18,033 nucleotides of DNA from Lentisphaerota bacterium (GCA_020201415.1 JAIVGW010000017.1:1-18033); one strand, 5' to 3'. Positions 8,194-16,794 are shown, numbered from the stretch's first letter. Program-made: numbers and translations. The notes: generated from the sequence alone by a model not told the origin.

Positions 8194-10137
8194 ATGAGCA
8201 AGACCCTCTGGCAGCATTATATCGACGTTAGCAAGCGTTTCCTGGACAATTCATTGACAGGGCTCGAGCGTCTGGAGGATTGGCAGGCCAAGCGCGCCGA
8301 AGTGCGCCGGCATTTCATGCGTTCGGTCGGCCTGGACGTCCTGCCGTCGAAGACCGACCTGCAGGTGGTGAATCACGGAACGCTCAAGGGGCCGGGGTTC
8401 CGGACCGAGAAGCTTTCCTTCCAGATTATGCCGGACTGTCATGGCACCTGCATGGTGTATTATCCCGACCCGCTGCCGGCCGGTAAACTGCCGGGCGTGC
8501 TCTACCTCTGCGGCCATAATCCTATCGGCGTCCACGGCTATTCCAAACACGGCGTCCTGTGGTCGCGCCGTGGATATGTCTGCCTGGTGCTTGATACCAT
8601 CCAGCAGCACGACAACCCCGGCATGCATTCCGGCCTCGGTCTCAAGCGCCGCTATGATTGGATTTCCATGGGCTATCCCGGCAGCTGCGGCGAGGTCTGG
8701 AATTCCATCCGCGCCCTGGACCTGCTGGCCGGGCTGCCGGAAGTAGATCCGGAGCGCATCGGCGCCACCGGGACCTCCGGCGGCGGTTCCCTGAGCTTCC
8801 TCACCGGCCTGGCCGACGAACGCATCGCCGCCGTGGCCTCCAATTGCGGCGTGACCACGCCTTATTACACCCTGGCCAACCGGCATATTCTCAGTCATTG
8901 CGATTGCATGTATGTCCAGAACGTGTTCCAGCACGACACCTCGGAATTCGCCGCGCTGCTGGCGCCGAAACCTTTGCTCTTCTGCTATGGCGATGAAGAT
9001 GGCCTGTTTTCACACGCGGAATACCGCGGCATGGTGGAGAAGATCAAGACGGTGTACCGTCTTTACGGTTGCGAGGGAAAATGCGAACTGTTCGAATATC
9101 ACGGCCCGCACGGCTACATTCCCGAATCGATCGATCGCTGCAGCCGCTGGTTCGATGAGCACCTGCTGGGCGACCCGCAGCGCCCGCTGCAGCAGCCGGA
9201 GGAAATCTTCAACGAGCCGGATATCACTATCTTCAACGGCAAGCCGCCGGCGCCCAATCGCACCGCGCTGCTGCCGGAATTGATTTCACCCGTGGGCACG
9301 GTGGAACTGCCGCGCCGTCCCGAAGACTGGCCGGCGCTCCGGTCCGCCACGGTGGAGCGGCTGCGCCGGGAAGTGTTTCCCTGTATCGACAGCGATCCGA
9401 CCGTCATGCAGATTGAAAGTTTGGGCGATTGGGGCGGCAAGGAGCCGGATGCGGTCCGCAGTTTCAGTTACCGCCCGTCTTTCGACGGCATGCACCTGTG
9501 GATGCAGGAGCGCCGGGTATATGCCAGCCGGGAGGTGCTCATCGGCGTGGCCGATCCGCGGCAGAATTACCGGACCCTTTCGCACAATATGGCCGACTTC
9601 GGCAAGGACCGCCATCTGTTTATAATTGAACCGCGCGGCAGCAGCGTCACCAGCACCCGTGAAGGTTCCCAGGGCTGTGACCGGGATAATTTCTTCCTGC
9701 AGGCCAGTACCCTGGTGGGCATGACACCGCTGATGCTGATGATTCAGGATCTGCACCATCTGCTCGCCTATATTACCGGGTTGCCGGAAACCGCCGGCAA
9801 GCGGTTTTATCTGTACGGACGGGGCGAGGCCGCCGCAGCCTGCCTGTATCATGCCGCCATGAACGAGAATATTGCCGGGGTGGTTACCGAACAGCTGCCG
9901 CCTTCGCATCGTAACGACGCCTACATCACCGGTATCCTGCGCGTGCTGGACATTGAGCAGGCCTGCGGTCTGCTCGCGCCGCGCCCGTTGGCGCTGGTGG
10001 ACCACTATGCCTACAAGCACATCTGGCTGAACCGCCTCTACACACGCCTGGGCTGTCCCGAACGCCTGATCAATAAATGTCAGTCCGTCGCCGTCGCCAT
10101 GGAGGATGTCATCCGTCTGACCGCGCCGGCCGGGTGA
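8194..10137 (+). CDS. Two-domain alpha/beta-hydrolase (acetyl-xylan-esterase-like)
   Basis: AAAGGA (8181-8186) lies 7 nt before the ATG at 8194. The 647-residue protein has an N-terminal alpha/beta-hydrolase domain of the dienelactone hydrolase/acetylxylan esterase type: CGHNP at 106-110 (oxyanion side), the nucleophile elbow GTSGGG with Ser195, a probable acid in GDEDGLF (267-269) and His in YHGPHGY (303/306). Residues about 350-647 repeat the fold in outline: GRGEAAAACL at 542-551 replaces the nucleophile elbow and LLAPRPLALVDH parallels LLAPKPLLFCYGDED of the first domain. The second domain thus appears to be a non-catalytic duplicate. No signal peptide is present. It likely deacylates imported oligosaccharides, given that sulfatases follow; the ester substrate is unknown. 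It is the first gene of an apparent four-gene operon, 42 bp ahead of the first sulfatase. Confidence 0.78.
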   Translation: MSKTLWQHYIDVSKRFLDNSLTGLERLEDWQAKRAEVRRHFMRSVGLDVLPSKTDLQVVNHGTLKGPGFRTEKLSFQIMPDCHGTCMVYYPDPLPAGKLPGVLYLCGHNPIGVHGYSKHGVLWSRRGYVCLVLDTIQQHDNPGMHSGLGLKRRYDWISMGYPGSCGEVWNSIRALDLLAGLPEVDPERIGATGTSGGGSLSFLTGLADERIAAVASNCGVTTPYYTLANRHILSHCDCMYVQNVFQHDTSEFAALLAPKPLLFCYGDEDGLFSHAEYRGMVEKIKTVYRLYGCEGKCELFEYHGPHGYIPESIDRCSRWFDEHLLGDPQRPLQQPEEIFNEPDITIFNGKPPAPNRTALLPELISPVGTVELPRRPEDWPALRSATVERLRREVFPCIDSDPTVMQIESLGDWGGKEPDAVRSFSYRPSFDGMHLWMQERRVYASREVLIGVADPRQNYRTLSHNMADFGKDRHLFIIEPRGSSVTSTREGSQGCDRDNFFLQASTLVGMTPLMLMIQDLHHLLAYITGLPETAGKRFYLYGRGEAAAACLYHAAMNENIAGVVTEQLPPSHRNDAYITGILRVLDIEQACGLLAPRPLALVDHYAYKHIWLNRLYTRLGCPERLINKCQSVAVAMEDVIRLTAPAG

Positions 10138-10179
10138 ATGATGCAAGTGTCACAATAGAAGAAAAACATAAGGCTTATT

Positions 10180-11298
10180 ATGAATAATATCGTATTCATC
10201 ATGATGGATCAGTGGCGCTACGATGCCATGGGCTGTATGGGTAAATTCCCCGTCAAGACCCCCAATATCGACCGGTTGGTGGACGGCGGGACGATGTTTC
10301 AAAATACCTACTGCTCCAATCCCGTCTGCGTTCCGGCGCGGGCCTCGCTGATGACCGGGTTGTATTCCTATGATCATGGCGTGTATTACAATGACCAGAA
10401 TTTTCCGGAGCGTCTGGCTACCCTGCCGGGGCGGCTGTCCGCGAACGGATATTATGCCGTGCATATCGGCAAGAAACACATTCATCCGGAACACCGGGCC
10501 ATTGGCTTCAACAAACTGGTACTCAAGGCCGGCGATCCCCTGAAGCGGCGTCTGAAAAAGCGGGCCGCCGGCGCTCAGGCGGACAGCTGGCACAAGGCGG
10601 AGGTTCTCGCCAAGGGCTATCCCGTCCAGCCCACTGACGGGAAGTTGGAGGATTACGAGCCGGTGCAATGCACGGAAAACGCGCTGCATGAACTTGATCT
10701 GCTGGCTGAGCGCCGTGAGTGCCGGCCCGGCGGGAATGAACCATTTTTCATGAAGGTTTCCTACTCCCGGCCACACAGCCCCTGTAATCCGCCGGAGCCG
10801 TATTTCTCGATGTACCGTCCGGAAGACCTGCCGCCGCCCGCGGCCAACGAGACGGAGATTGCCCGGTTTTCAAGTCAGATGAAGAAGTGGTACGATATCT
10901 GGTCCAAGCTCGACGCGGACCGCGCGCTAAAACATCGTGCCCAGTATTTCGGTTGCGTTACCCTGGTGGATGAGCAGATCGGCCGTATCCTGCGCCGGCT
11001 CCAGGAGCTGCAGCTTGATGAAAACACCCTGATCGTGCTGACCGCGGACCATGGCGATCATCTGTGTGACCATCATGTGCAGCAGAAGGCCTTTTTTTAC
11101 GATAGCAGCGCGCGGGTGCCGTTCATCTTCAACGGACCGGGCGTGTCCGCCGGGCGGAGGGTGCGCGAAAACGTCAGCCATATCGACCTGTTCCCGACGC
11201 TGCTGGATTATTGCGACCTTGCCATGCCGCGGCTGCGCGACCCGGCCGGCCGGCTGATCTACGCCGACCAGTGCGAGACGGATGCCATGAGCCCCTGA
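10180..11298 (+). CDS. Sulfatase (arylsulfatase family), C-terminally truncated copy
   Basis: The ATG at 10180 follows a modest TAAGG site. The 372 residues include the sulfatase signature CVPARASLMTG, where Cys50 would be converted to formylglycine, the metal-binding start MMDQWRYDAMG (8-18), GKKH in the mid-region and TADHGD (Asp290, His291). The sequence follows its neighbour at 11397 closely until DAMS, then stops at 11296-11298. In the next frame, EPV-P--V similar to the paralogue's EEPVAPERV is readable from about 11291, which suggests a deletion of roughly 25 nt. The paralogue's remaining C-terminal subdomain of about 100 residues is largely missing. It has no signal peptide. All active-site motifs of the N-terminal domain remain, but loss of the C-terminal subdomain makes activity doubtful. 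It would have hydrolysed sulfate esters on a sugar. Confidence 0.85.
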   Translation: MNNIVFIMMDQWRYDAMGCMGKFPVKTPNIDRLVDGGTMFQNTYCSNPVCVPARASLMTGLYSYDHGVYYNDQNFPERLATLPGRLSANGYYAVHIGKKHIHPEHRAIGFNKLVLKAGDPLKRRLKKRAAGAQADSWHKAEVLAKGYPVQPTDGKLEDYEPVQCTENALHELDLLAERRECRPGGNEPFFMKVSYSRPHSPCNPPEPYFSMYRPEDLPPPAANETEIARFSSQMKKWYDIWSKLDADRALKHRAQYFGCVTLVDEQIGRILRRLQELQLDENTLIVLTADHGDHLCDHHVQQKAFFYDSSARVPFIFNGPGVSAGRRVRENVSHIDLFPTLLDYCDLAMPRLRDPAGRLIYADQCETDAMSP

Positions 11299-11379
11299 AC
11301 CTGTGCGCCCGCGGACGGTGTATTGTTTGCTGGACAAAATTCGGGCGTCATGCCAAGCTTGCGGCTTTATTTCTTTAAC

Positions 11380-11385
11380 AGGAGG
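11380..11385 (+). promoter_or_regulatory. Shine-Dalgarno AGGAGG of the second sulfatase
   Basis: AGGAGG lies 11 nt before the ATG at 11397 and only 2 nt before an in-frame TTG at 11388. The spacing and the N-terminal alignment with the paralogue (MNNI) favour the ATG. Confidence 0.55.
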
Positions 11386-11396
11386 TCTTGGACAAT

Positions 11397-12836
11397 ATGA
11401 ATAATATTCTCTTCATTATGATGGATCAGTGGCGCTACGATGCCATGGGCTGTATGGGCAAGTTCCCGATCAAGACGCCCAATATCGACCGGCTGGTGGC
11501 CGGCGGCACGACGTTTAATAACGCCTATTGCACCGACCCCGTCTGCGTGCCGGCGCGCGCTTCGGTGATGACCGGCGTCTATGCCTATGATCACGGCGTG
11601 TATTACAATGATCAGAACTGGCCGGACAGCCTACCGACCTGGGCCGACAAGCTGGCACAGAACTGCTATTACACCACTTTGGTCGGCAAGACGCATTTTT
11701 GCCCGCCGCGCAAGGCCGCCGGGTTTCAGAAAATATTGGTGGAGGAGGATTACAAGGAAAATCTCCAACGCCTGGGACTGGCCAAGCCGCGGACTCCCGA
11801 CAAGCCCTCCGAAGGCGCGTATCTCAACAAGGTTTATCCCCTGGAGCCGACGCATATTCCCTTGAATGAATACGAGCCGGTGTTTTTCACCAACCGTGCC
11901 CTGCATGAACTGGACCTGATCGGCCGGAGGCGCGAATGCCGCCCCGGCGGCAATGAGCCGTTTGCGATGAAGCTCTCGTTCCTGCTGCCGCATTCCCCCT
12001 GCGTCCCCCCGGAGCCTTATTTCTCGATGTATCAGCCTGAAGATCTGCCGCCACCTGTGGGTGTTGAGCAGGACCGTGCGGGCTATTCCCGGCAGTTGCA
12101 AAGCTGGCACGAAATCTGGAGCCAGTTGGACTGGAAACGCGCGCTCAAGCATCGCGCCCAGTATTTCGGTTGCGTGACCCTGCTGGATGAACAGATTGGC
12201 CGCGTGCTGCGGAAACTGGAAGAGTTGCAATTGATCGATAATACCCTGATCATTCTGACCGCCGATCACGGTGACTACCTCTGCGATCACCGGTTCCAGC
12301 AGAAGGGCTTCTTCCATGATTGCAGCGCGCGGGTGCCGTTCATCTTCAACGGACCGGGCGTGCCCGTCGGCCGGCAGGTGCGCGAGAATGTCAGCCATAT
12401 CGACCTGTTCCCGACCCTGCTGGATTATTGCGGCCTGGCCATGCCGCGGCTGCGCGATCCGGCCGGCCGGCTGATCTATGCCGATCAATGCGAGTCGGAA
12501 GCCATGAGTCTGCTGCCGTATTTCGCCGGGACTGAGGAGCCGGTGGCCCCCGAGCGCGTGATCATTGCCGAGCAGGCAATGCATGGGCAACGGTTCATGC
12601 TCAAGCAGGGCGCCGCGAAGTTCAATTACTACCTCAATCCGGATGGGAATAATGAGCACGACTACTTCGACCTGGCGTCCGATCCCGACGAGTTGAACAA
12701 CCGGGGCCGGTCTTTCGCGCTCGATGATCTGTCGCCGGCCATGCGGCAGGCCTTCGACCGGGTGCTGGAAAAATCCGCCCGGCATGCTGCGCATTATTAT
12801 TATTACCAGAATAAAATCCGTCCGGTATTTACCTGA
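11397..12836 (+). CDS. Sulfatase (arylsulfatase family), intact paralogue
   Basis: The 479-residue protein starts at the ATG at 11397, whose N-terminus MNNILFIMMDQWRYDAMG aligns exactly with the upstream copy. It carries CVPARASVMTG with Cys50 (formylglycine site), GKTHF in the mid-region, SFLLPHSPC and TADHGD with Asp290/His291. The C-terminal part, FYLNPDG-like YYLNPDGNNEHDYFDLASDPDELNN, is the usual sulfatase C-terminal subdomain ending. No signal peptide is visible, so sulfate removal would occur in the cytoplasm on imported oligosaccharides. Activity needs a formylglycine-generating or anaerobic radical-SAM maturase, neither of which is in the window. The central 70-180 region differs strongly from the first copy, fitting different substrate preference. 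It is 30 bp upstream of the M20 peptidase gene and probably co-transcribed. Confidence 0.93.
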   Translation: MNNILFIMMDQWRYDAMGCMGKFPIKTPNIDRLVAGGTTFNNAYCTDPVCVPARASVMTGVYAYDHGVYYNDQNWPDSLPTWADKLAQNCYYTTLVGKTHFCPPRKAAGFQKILVEEDYKENLQRLGLAKPRTPDKPSEGAYLNKVYPLEPTHIPLNEYEPVFFTNRALHELDLIGRRRECRPGGNEPFAMKLSFLLPHSPCVPPEPYFSMYQPEDLPPPVGVEQDRAGYSRQLQSWHEIWSQLDWKRALKHRAQYFGCVTLLDEQIGRVLRKLEELQLIDNTLIILTADHGDYLCDHRFQQKGFFHDCSARVPFIFNGPGVPVGRQVRENVSHIDLFPTLLDYCGLAMPRLRDPAGRLIYADQCESEAMSLLPYFAGTEEPVAPERVIIAEQAMHGQRFMLKQGAAKFNYYLNPDGNNEHDYFDLASDPDELNNRGRSFALDDLSPAMRQAFDRVLEKSARHAAHYYYYQNKIRPVFT

Positions 12837-12866
12837 ACCCCGGGCCTATACACGGGAGGCGCCGTC

Positions 12867-14024
12867 ATGTCCGACCAAGATGATCCCCTGCAACTCCTGG
12901 CCGCCATTTGCGCCATTGACAGCCGTACGACCGCTGGCGCCGCGGGCACCACCAGGGTCGGGGAACTGCTGGCCGCGCCTCTGCGGGACCTGGACTTTGC
13001 CGTTGAATTCTCCGAGGCCGCGCCGGAGGAGCAGCCGCGCGGCCGTCATCTCAAGGCCGTACGCAATCCTGCCGCCGCCCGCCGGCTGATTCTGGTGGGG
13101 CATACCGACACGGTGTTGTCGCCGCGGGAAGCGCCTTTTCGGCGGGATGATGGCGCCGGCCGGGTTTACGGGTCCGGGGTCTGCGACATGAAAGGCGGCT
13201 GCGTGGTGCTGGTGGCAGCGGTGCGCGAGGCTCTGGCAAAATATCCTGCGGTGCGCGAGCTGGGGCTGACGGTGCTGCTGAATTGCGCGGAGGAGTTTTC
13301 CGGCCCGTCCTTCCCCCGGCTATTGCAGACCGCCGCGCCCGGCGCGGCTGCCTGCCTGTGTTTTGAGCCGGCATCGCCCGGTCCGGACGGGCAATACCGC
13401 GTCGCGGTCGGGCGCAAGGGTGTCATGCGCTGTCGGCTGACCTGTCACGGGCGTTCCGCGCATGCGGGGAATGATCATGACCGGGGCGTGAATGCCATTC
13501 GCGAGCTGGCGCGCAAGATTGAGCGGATTGAAGCCCTGACCGACTATTCCCGCGAGCTGACGGCCAATGTCGGCTGCATCCGCGGCGGGCATGTTCCCAA
13601 CCAGGTGGCTGACGAGGCCGCGGCCGATATCGATCTGCGGTCTTTTACTCCGGAAGGCCTGGCGGCACTACTGGCCGCCATGCGGGATATCTGTGCCGAA
13701 TCCACCGTGCGCAGCGCCGCCGATGGCGTCGCCACGCGCCTGGAATTGCAGGAGCAGCTTGCCTATCCGCCCTGGCCGCGCGGCGCCGCCGGGGATGAGC
13801 TGGCCGGCCGGTTCGCGCGCCTTGCCGGCGCACGTGGAATACAGGTCGGCGCCACGGTCCGCGGCGGCGGGTCCGATGCCAGCCATCTGGCGGTGCTGAT
13901 GCCGGCCTTGGACGGACTGGGCCTGCCGGGCGGCGGGATGCACACCCCGGACGAATGGGCCGACATCGGGATCATGCCGGCCTGGATCGGCGCGGCGGCG
14001 GAATTGATCAGCGATCTGGCTTAG
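12867..14024 (+). CDS. M20 family zinc metallopeptidase (carboxypeptidase G2/ArgE-like)
   Basis: GGGAGG (12854-12859) lies 7 nt before the ATG at 12867. The 385-residue protein shows the full M20 metal set: His79 and Asp81 in GHTDTV, bridging Asp107 in GSGVCDMKGG, catalytic/metal Glu142-Glu143 in CAEEFSGP, Glu167 in CFEPA and His359 in MHTPDEW. The dimerisation (lid) domain is recognisable by GRSAHAG and GVNAIRELA (about 195-215). No signal peptide is present. Enzymes of this family hydrolyse N-acyl or peptide bonds of amino acids and small peptides in the cytoplasm. Its place in a sulfatase operon hints at removal of an N-acyl group or of an amino-acid substituent, but that is inference. Its 3' end overlaps the convergent cstA end by 17 bp. 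Confidence 0.9.
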   Translation: MSDQDDPLQLLAAICAIDSRTTAGAAGTTRVGELLAAPLRDLDFAVEFSEAAPEEQPRGRHLKAVRNPAAARRLILVGHTDTVLSPREAPFRRDDGAGRVYGSGVCDMKGGCVVLVAAVREALAKYPAVRELGLTVLLNCAEEFSGPSFPRLLQTAAPGAAACLCFEPASPGPDGQYRVAVGRKGVMRCRLTCHGRSAHAGNDHDRGVNAIRELARKIERIEALTDYSRELTANVGCIRGGHVPNQVADEAAADIDLRSFTPEGLAALLAAMRDICAESTVRSAADGVATRLELQEQLAYPPWPRGAAGDELAGRFARLAGARGIQVGATVRGGGSDASHLAVLMPALDGLGLPGGGMHTPDEWADIGIMPAWIGAAAELISDLA

Positions 14025-15687
14025 CCCGGTGCAGCAGGGCCAGCGCACTGGTCATGACCAGCAGCGCCATCAGGCACAATGCCAGACTCATCCAGCCGAT
14101 GAAACGGCTGCCGCCATCCAGATTAAGCCAGGCCAGTTGCGCAAGCGCTGTGAGCGTGGTGGCCGCCATGAAAACCATCGGCAGCACCACGAACCAGCAA
14201 GGCCGTTTTTCACTGCGCAGCCAGAGAAACACACACAGTAGCGCCAGCGCCGCCAGCAGCTGGTTGGTGGCGCCGAACGCCGGCCAGATGGCTTGCCAGG
14301 CCGGCATCATTTGTCCGCCGGGCCCGGGAATTTTGCGGAAAGTAACCAGCGCCGGCACGAGCAGAACCAGCGCCGAGCTGGCGATCCGCTGGGGCAGCCT
14401 GGTGAGTATGCCGGACAATTCCTGGAATACGAACCGCGCCAGGCGTGTACAGGTGTCCAGGGTCGTCAGCAGGAAAGTGCTCACCGCCAGCATGGCAAAG
14501 GTGCTGGCCAATGACTGGGGGATGCCCAGCGCGCTGATAAACAGACCCAGGCCGGCGGCGAAATTACCTACCGGGCTGCCGGCCGGCCGGGCGCCGAGGA
14601 TCATTATCGTGCCCAGCGCCAGCAGCGCTAAAAGCCCTTCCACCAGCATGCTGCCGTAACCGATGCGCCGGGCGGAGCTTTCGTGCCGCAATTGCTTGGC
14701 GGAAGTGCCCGAGGCGACGATGGCGTGAAAGCCGCTGACGGCGCCGCAGGCCACGGTGATGAACAGGGCCGGGAAGATAAGGCCGAGCTGGGGATCGCTC
14801 CAGCCTATGAAAGCCGGGTAGCTGATTGGCGCCATTCCGCGCCAACCTGCCGCCAGCAGGCCCATTGCGCCGCCCGCCAGACAGGCATACAACAGGAATG
14901 ACGACAGGTAATCCCGCGGCTGCAACAGCACCCAGACCGGCAGCACCGAGGCCACCAGGCAATATCCCAGCAGCAGCAAGATCCAGAAATTCTTCACCGA
15001 ACCACCCAAGGCCGGCAGATATTCCGGCAAAAGCGGCCAGCGCAGGCCGATCCAGATGGCGACGAAAATCAGCGGGACAAATGCCAGGCTGGCGCGCGAC
15101 AGCGACCAGCGGCGGCGCTGTACCAGGTACCCGAAAACCAGCGCCAACAGAATGTAACACATGGAAGCCGTGGCCACCGCGCCCCCCTGTCGCAAAGCCT
15201 CCACCGGGGCCGTTGTCGGCGGAGCGAAACCCGTGGCCGTCAGATCAAGAAACACGATGATGACGTAAATCAGGGTTAAAAGGATGAAAACCAGGAACAA
15301 CAGATAGATGGAACGCGGTAGCCGGGACCGGCAGATTTCGGCGATGGAGAGACCGCCATGCCGGATGCTGGCCGCCAGCGCGGTGTAGTCATGCACCCCG
15401 CCCACCAGCACCGCGCCTGCCAGAATCCACAGCGCTGTCGGCAGCCAGCCGAAAGCCAGCCCGGCGATAATCGGCCCGACGATGGGGCCGGCGCCGGCTA
15501 TGGAGCTGAAGTGGTGGCCGAAGAGGACCGGATCGGATGTGGGCAGGTAGTCCACATCATCCCGCATGGTGAAAGCCGGCGTCGGCCGGCGGTCATCCAG
15601 ATCCATGGAGCGTTCGAGGTAGCGGCCGTACCATCGATAAGCCAGGGCGAAAATCAGGCCGCCAGCCAGAAAAAACAATGCGATCAT
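14008..15687 (-). CDS. cstA: CstA-family carbon starvation protein (peptide/pyruvate transporter)
   Basis: The 559-residue protein is strongly hydrophobic with about 14-16 membrane helices. CstA hallmarks are YLPTSDPVLFGHHFSSIAG near residue 48, AGPIVGPIIAGLAFGWLP just after, GGVHDYTAL, VACGAVSGFHAIVASGTSAK and FGATNQLLAALAL. Length is shorter than the roughly 700-residue E. coli CstA but typical of the short form of the family. CstA-type proteins import peptides or pyruvate at the inner membrane, often induced by starvation. Its ATG at 15687 overlaps the rmlB TGA by 4 bp (ATGA), so it is translationally coupled to rmlB, an unusual pairing. Its 3' end overlaps the M20 gene end. No regulator of the LytTR two-component type is nearby. 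Confidence 0.93.
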   Translation of the reverse strand: MIALFFLAGGLIFALAYRWYGRYLERSMDLDDRRPTPAFTMRDDVDYLPTSDPVLFGHHFSSIAGAGPIVGPIIAGLAFGWLPTALWILAGAVLVGGVHDYTALAASIRHGGLSIAEICRSRLPRSIYLLFLVFILLTLIYVIIVFLDLTATGFAPPTTAPVEALRQGGAVATASMCYILLALVFGYLVQRRRWSLSRASLAFVPLIFVAIWIGLRWPLLPEYLPALGGSVKNFWILLLLGYCLVASVLPVWVLLQPRDYLSSFLLYACLAGGAMGLLAAGWRGMAPISYPAFIGWSDPQLGLIFPALFITVACGAVSGFHAIVASGTSAKQLRHESSARRIGYGSMLVEGLLALLALGTIMILGARPAGSPVGNFAAGLGLFISALGIPQSLASTFAMLAVSTFLLTTLDTCTRLARFVFQELSGILTRLPQRIASSALVLLVPALVTFRKIPGPGGQMMPAWQAIWPAFGATNQLLAALALLCVFLWLRSEKRPCWFVVLPMVFMAATTLTALAQLAWLNLDGGSRFIGWMSLALCLMALLVMTSALALLHRAKPDR

Positions 15688-16700
15688 GACCGTTGCTGAT
15701 ATATTTTTTGATAATAATCGCGATAGGCGCCGCTACGGATGCGTTCCCACCATGCGCGGTTGTTCAAATACCAGTCCACCGTGCGCCGCAGCCCGGCCGT
15801 GAAATCGAATTGCGGCGCCCAACCCAGTTCCTCGGAAATCCTGGTGGCGTCCATGGCGTAACGCCGGTCGTGACCGGGCCGGTCGGGCACATGCGTGATG
15901 AGCGTGGCGGGCTTGTTGAGCAGGTGCAGAATCTGTTGCACGACCTCCAGATTAGGCACATCATGCATGCCGCCAATATTGTAAACCGCGCCCGTCTCAC
16001 CATGCCGCAGCGCCAGATCCACCCCGCGGCAGTGGTCCTCGACATAAATCCAATCGCGCACCTGCTGACCGTCGCCATAGACCGGCAGCGGACGATTCTC
16101 CATGGCATTGGCAATCATCAGCGGAATCAGTTTCTCGGGGAACTGGTAGGGGCCGTAATTATTCGAGCAGCGGGTGGTGACGGCATCCAGGTTGTAGGAT
16201 TTGGCCGCCGCGCGCACCAGGAAGTCCGAGGCTGCCTTGGTGGCGGCGTAGGGATTGTTGGGTTGGATCGGCGAGGTCTCCGTGAAACTGCCGCCGTCAT
16301 CCAGACTGCCGTAAACTTCGTCGGTGGAAACATGCACGAACCGCGGCACCCGGTGCGCGCGGGTCAGATCCAACAGCTTCTGTGTGCCGAGTATGTTGGT
16401 GCGGATGAAGGCCTCGACACCAAGGTGCAGGCTGCGGTCCACGTGGCTTTCGGCGGCGAAATGCACCACGGCCTCGAATCGGCGGTCGGCGAACACCGGC
16501 TCGAGTTGAGCCGCTTCGGCAATGTCGGCCTTGACGAATTCATAGCGCGGATCATTCTCCGCCTCGCGCAGGTTTTCCAGGTTGCCGGCATAGGTCAGGT
16601 TGTCCAGATTGGTGATGCGGACATCCTGATAAGTGCGCAGCAGGTAATGAATGAAATTGCTGCCGATGAACCCGGCGCCGCCCGTGACTAGCAGATGCAT
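15684..16700 (-). CDS. rmlB: dTDP-glucose 4,6-dehydratase
   Basis: The 338-residue protein starts at the ATG at 16700. It is an extended short-chain dehydrogenase: NAD-binding TGGAGFIGS (6-14), LDNLTYAGN (32-40), HFAAESHVDRS (80-90), the catalytic STDEVYG (Thr126-Asp127-Glu128) and YAATK (Tyr151, Lys155), and RCSNNYGPYQFPEKLIPL. All are characteristic of RmlB/RfbB, which converts dTDP-glucose to dTDP-4-keto-6-deoxyglucose, a precursor of rhamnose and other deoxysugars of cell-surface polysaccharides. It is complete. The usual partners rmlA, rmlC and rmlD are not in the window. It is the first gene of a two-gene unit with cstA, and the RAYT element begins about 95 bp upstream of it. Confidence 0.96.
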   Translation of the reverse strand: MHLLVTGGAGFIGSNFIHYLLRTYQDVRITNLDNLTYAGNLENLREAENDPRYEFVKADIAEAAQLEPVFADRRFEAVVHFAAESHVDRSLHLGVEAFIRTNILGTQKLLDLTRAHRVPRFVHVSTDEVYGSLDDGGSFTETSPIQPNNPYAATKAASDFLVRAAAKSYNLDAVTTRCSNNYGPYQFPEKLIPLMIANAMENRPLPVYGDGQQVRDWIYVEDHCRGVDLALRHGETGAVYNIGGMHDVPNLEVVQQILHLLNKPATLITHVPDRPGHDRRYAMDATRISEELGWAPQFDFTAGLRRTVDWYLNNRAWWERIRSGAYRDYYQKIYQQRS

Positions 16701-16753
16701 ATATTTGCCCCCGGAAATTATTACAGCTCAATTCCAAAATTCCTGGCTATGCT

Positions 16754-16776
16754 AATGCATTCCATTAAAAAATGCA
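16754..16776. repeat. Inverted repeat upstream of rmlB
   Basis: TGCATT (16756-16761) and AATGCA (16771-16776) flank a 9-nt A-rich loop; the left part is also an 8-bp palindrome, AATGCATT (16754-16761). It lies 54-76 bp upstream of rmlB and could be an operator or a short hairpin. Confidence 0.3.
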
Positions 16777-16794
16777 AAACAACTTGCAGATTGG

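Noticed and set aside
9286..10146. 286-codon minus-strand frame, and similar ones at 8251-8934 and 4008-4718
   Set aside because: All are antisense shadows of well-supported plus-strand genes and have no recognisable motifs.
11631..12794. 387-codon open frame on the minus strand
   Set aside because: It lies wholly antisense to the intact sulfatase, whose motifs are unambiguous; long antisense frames are expected in GC-rich genes.
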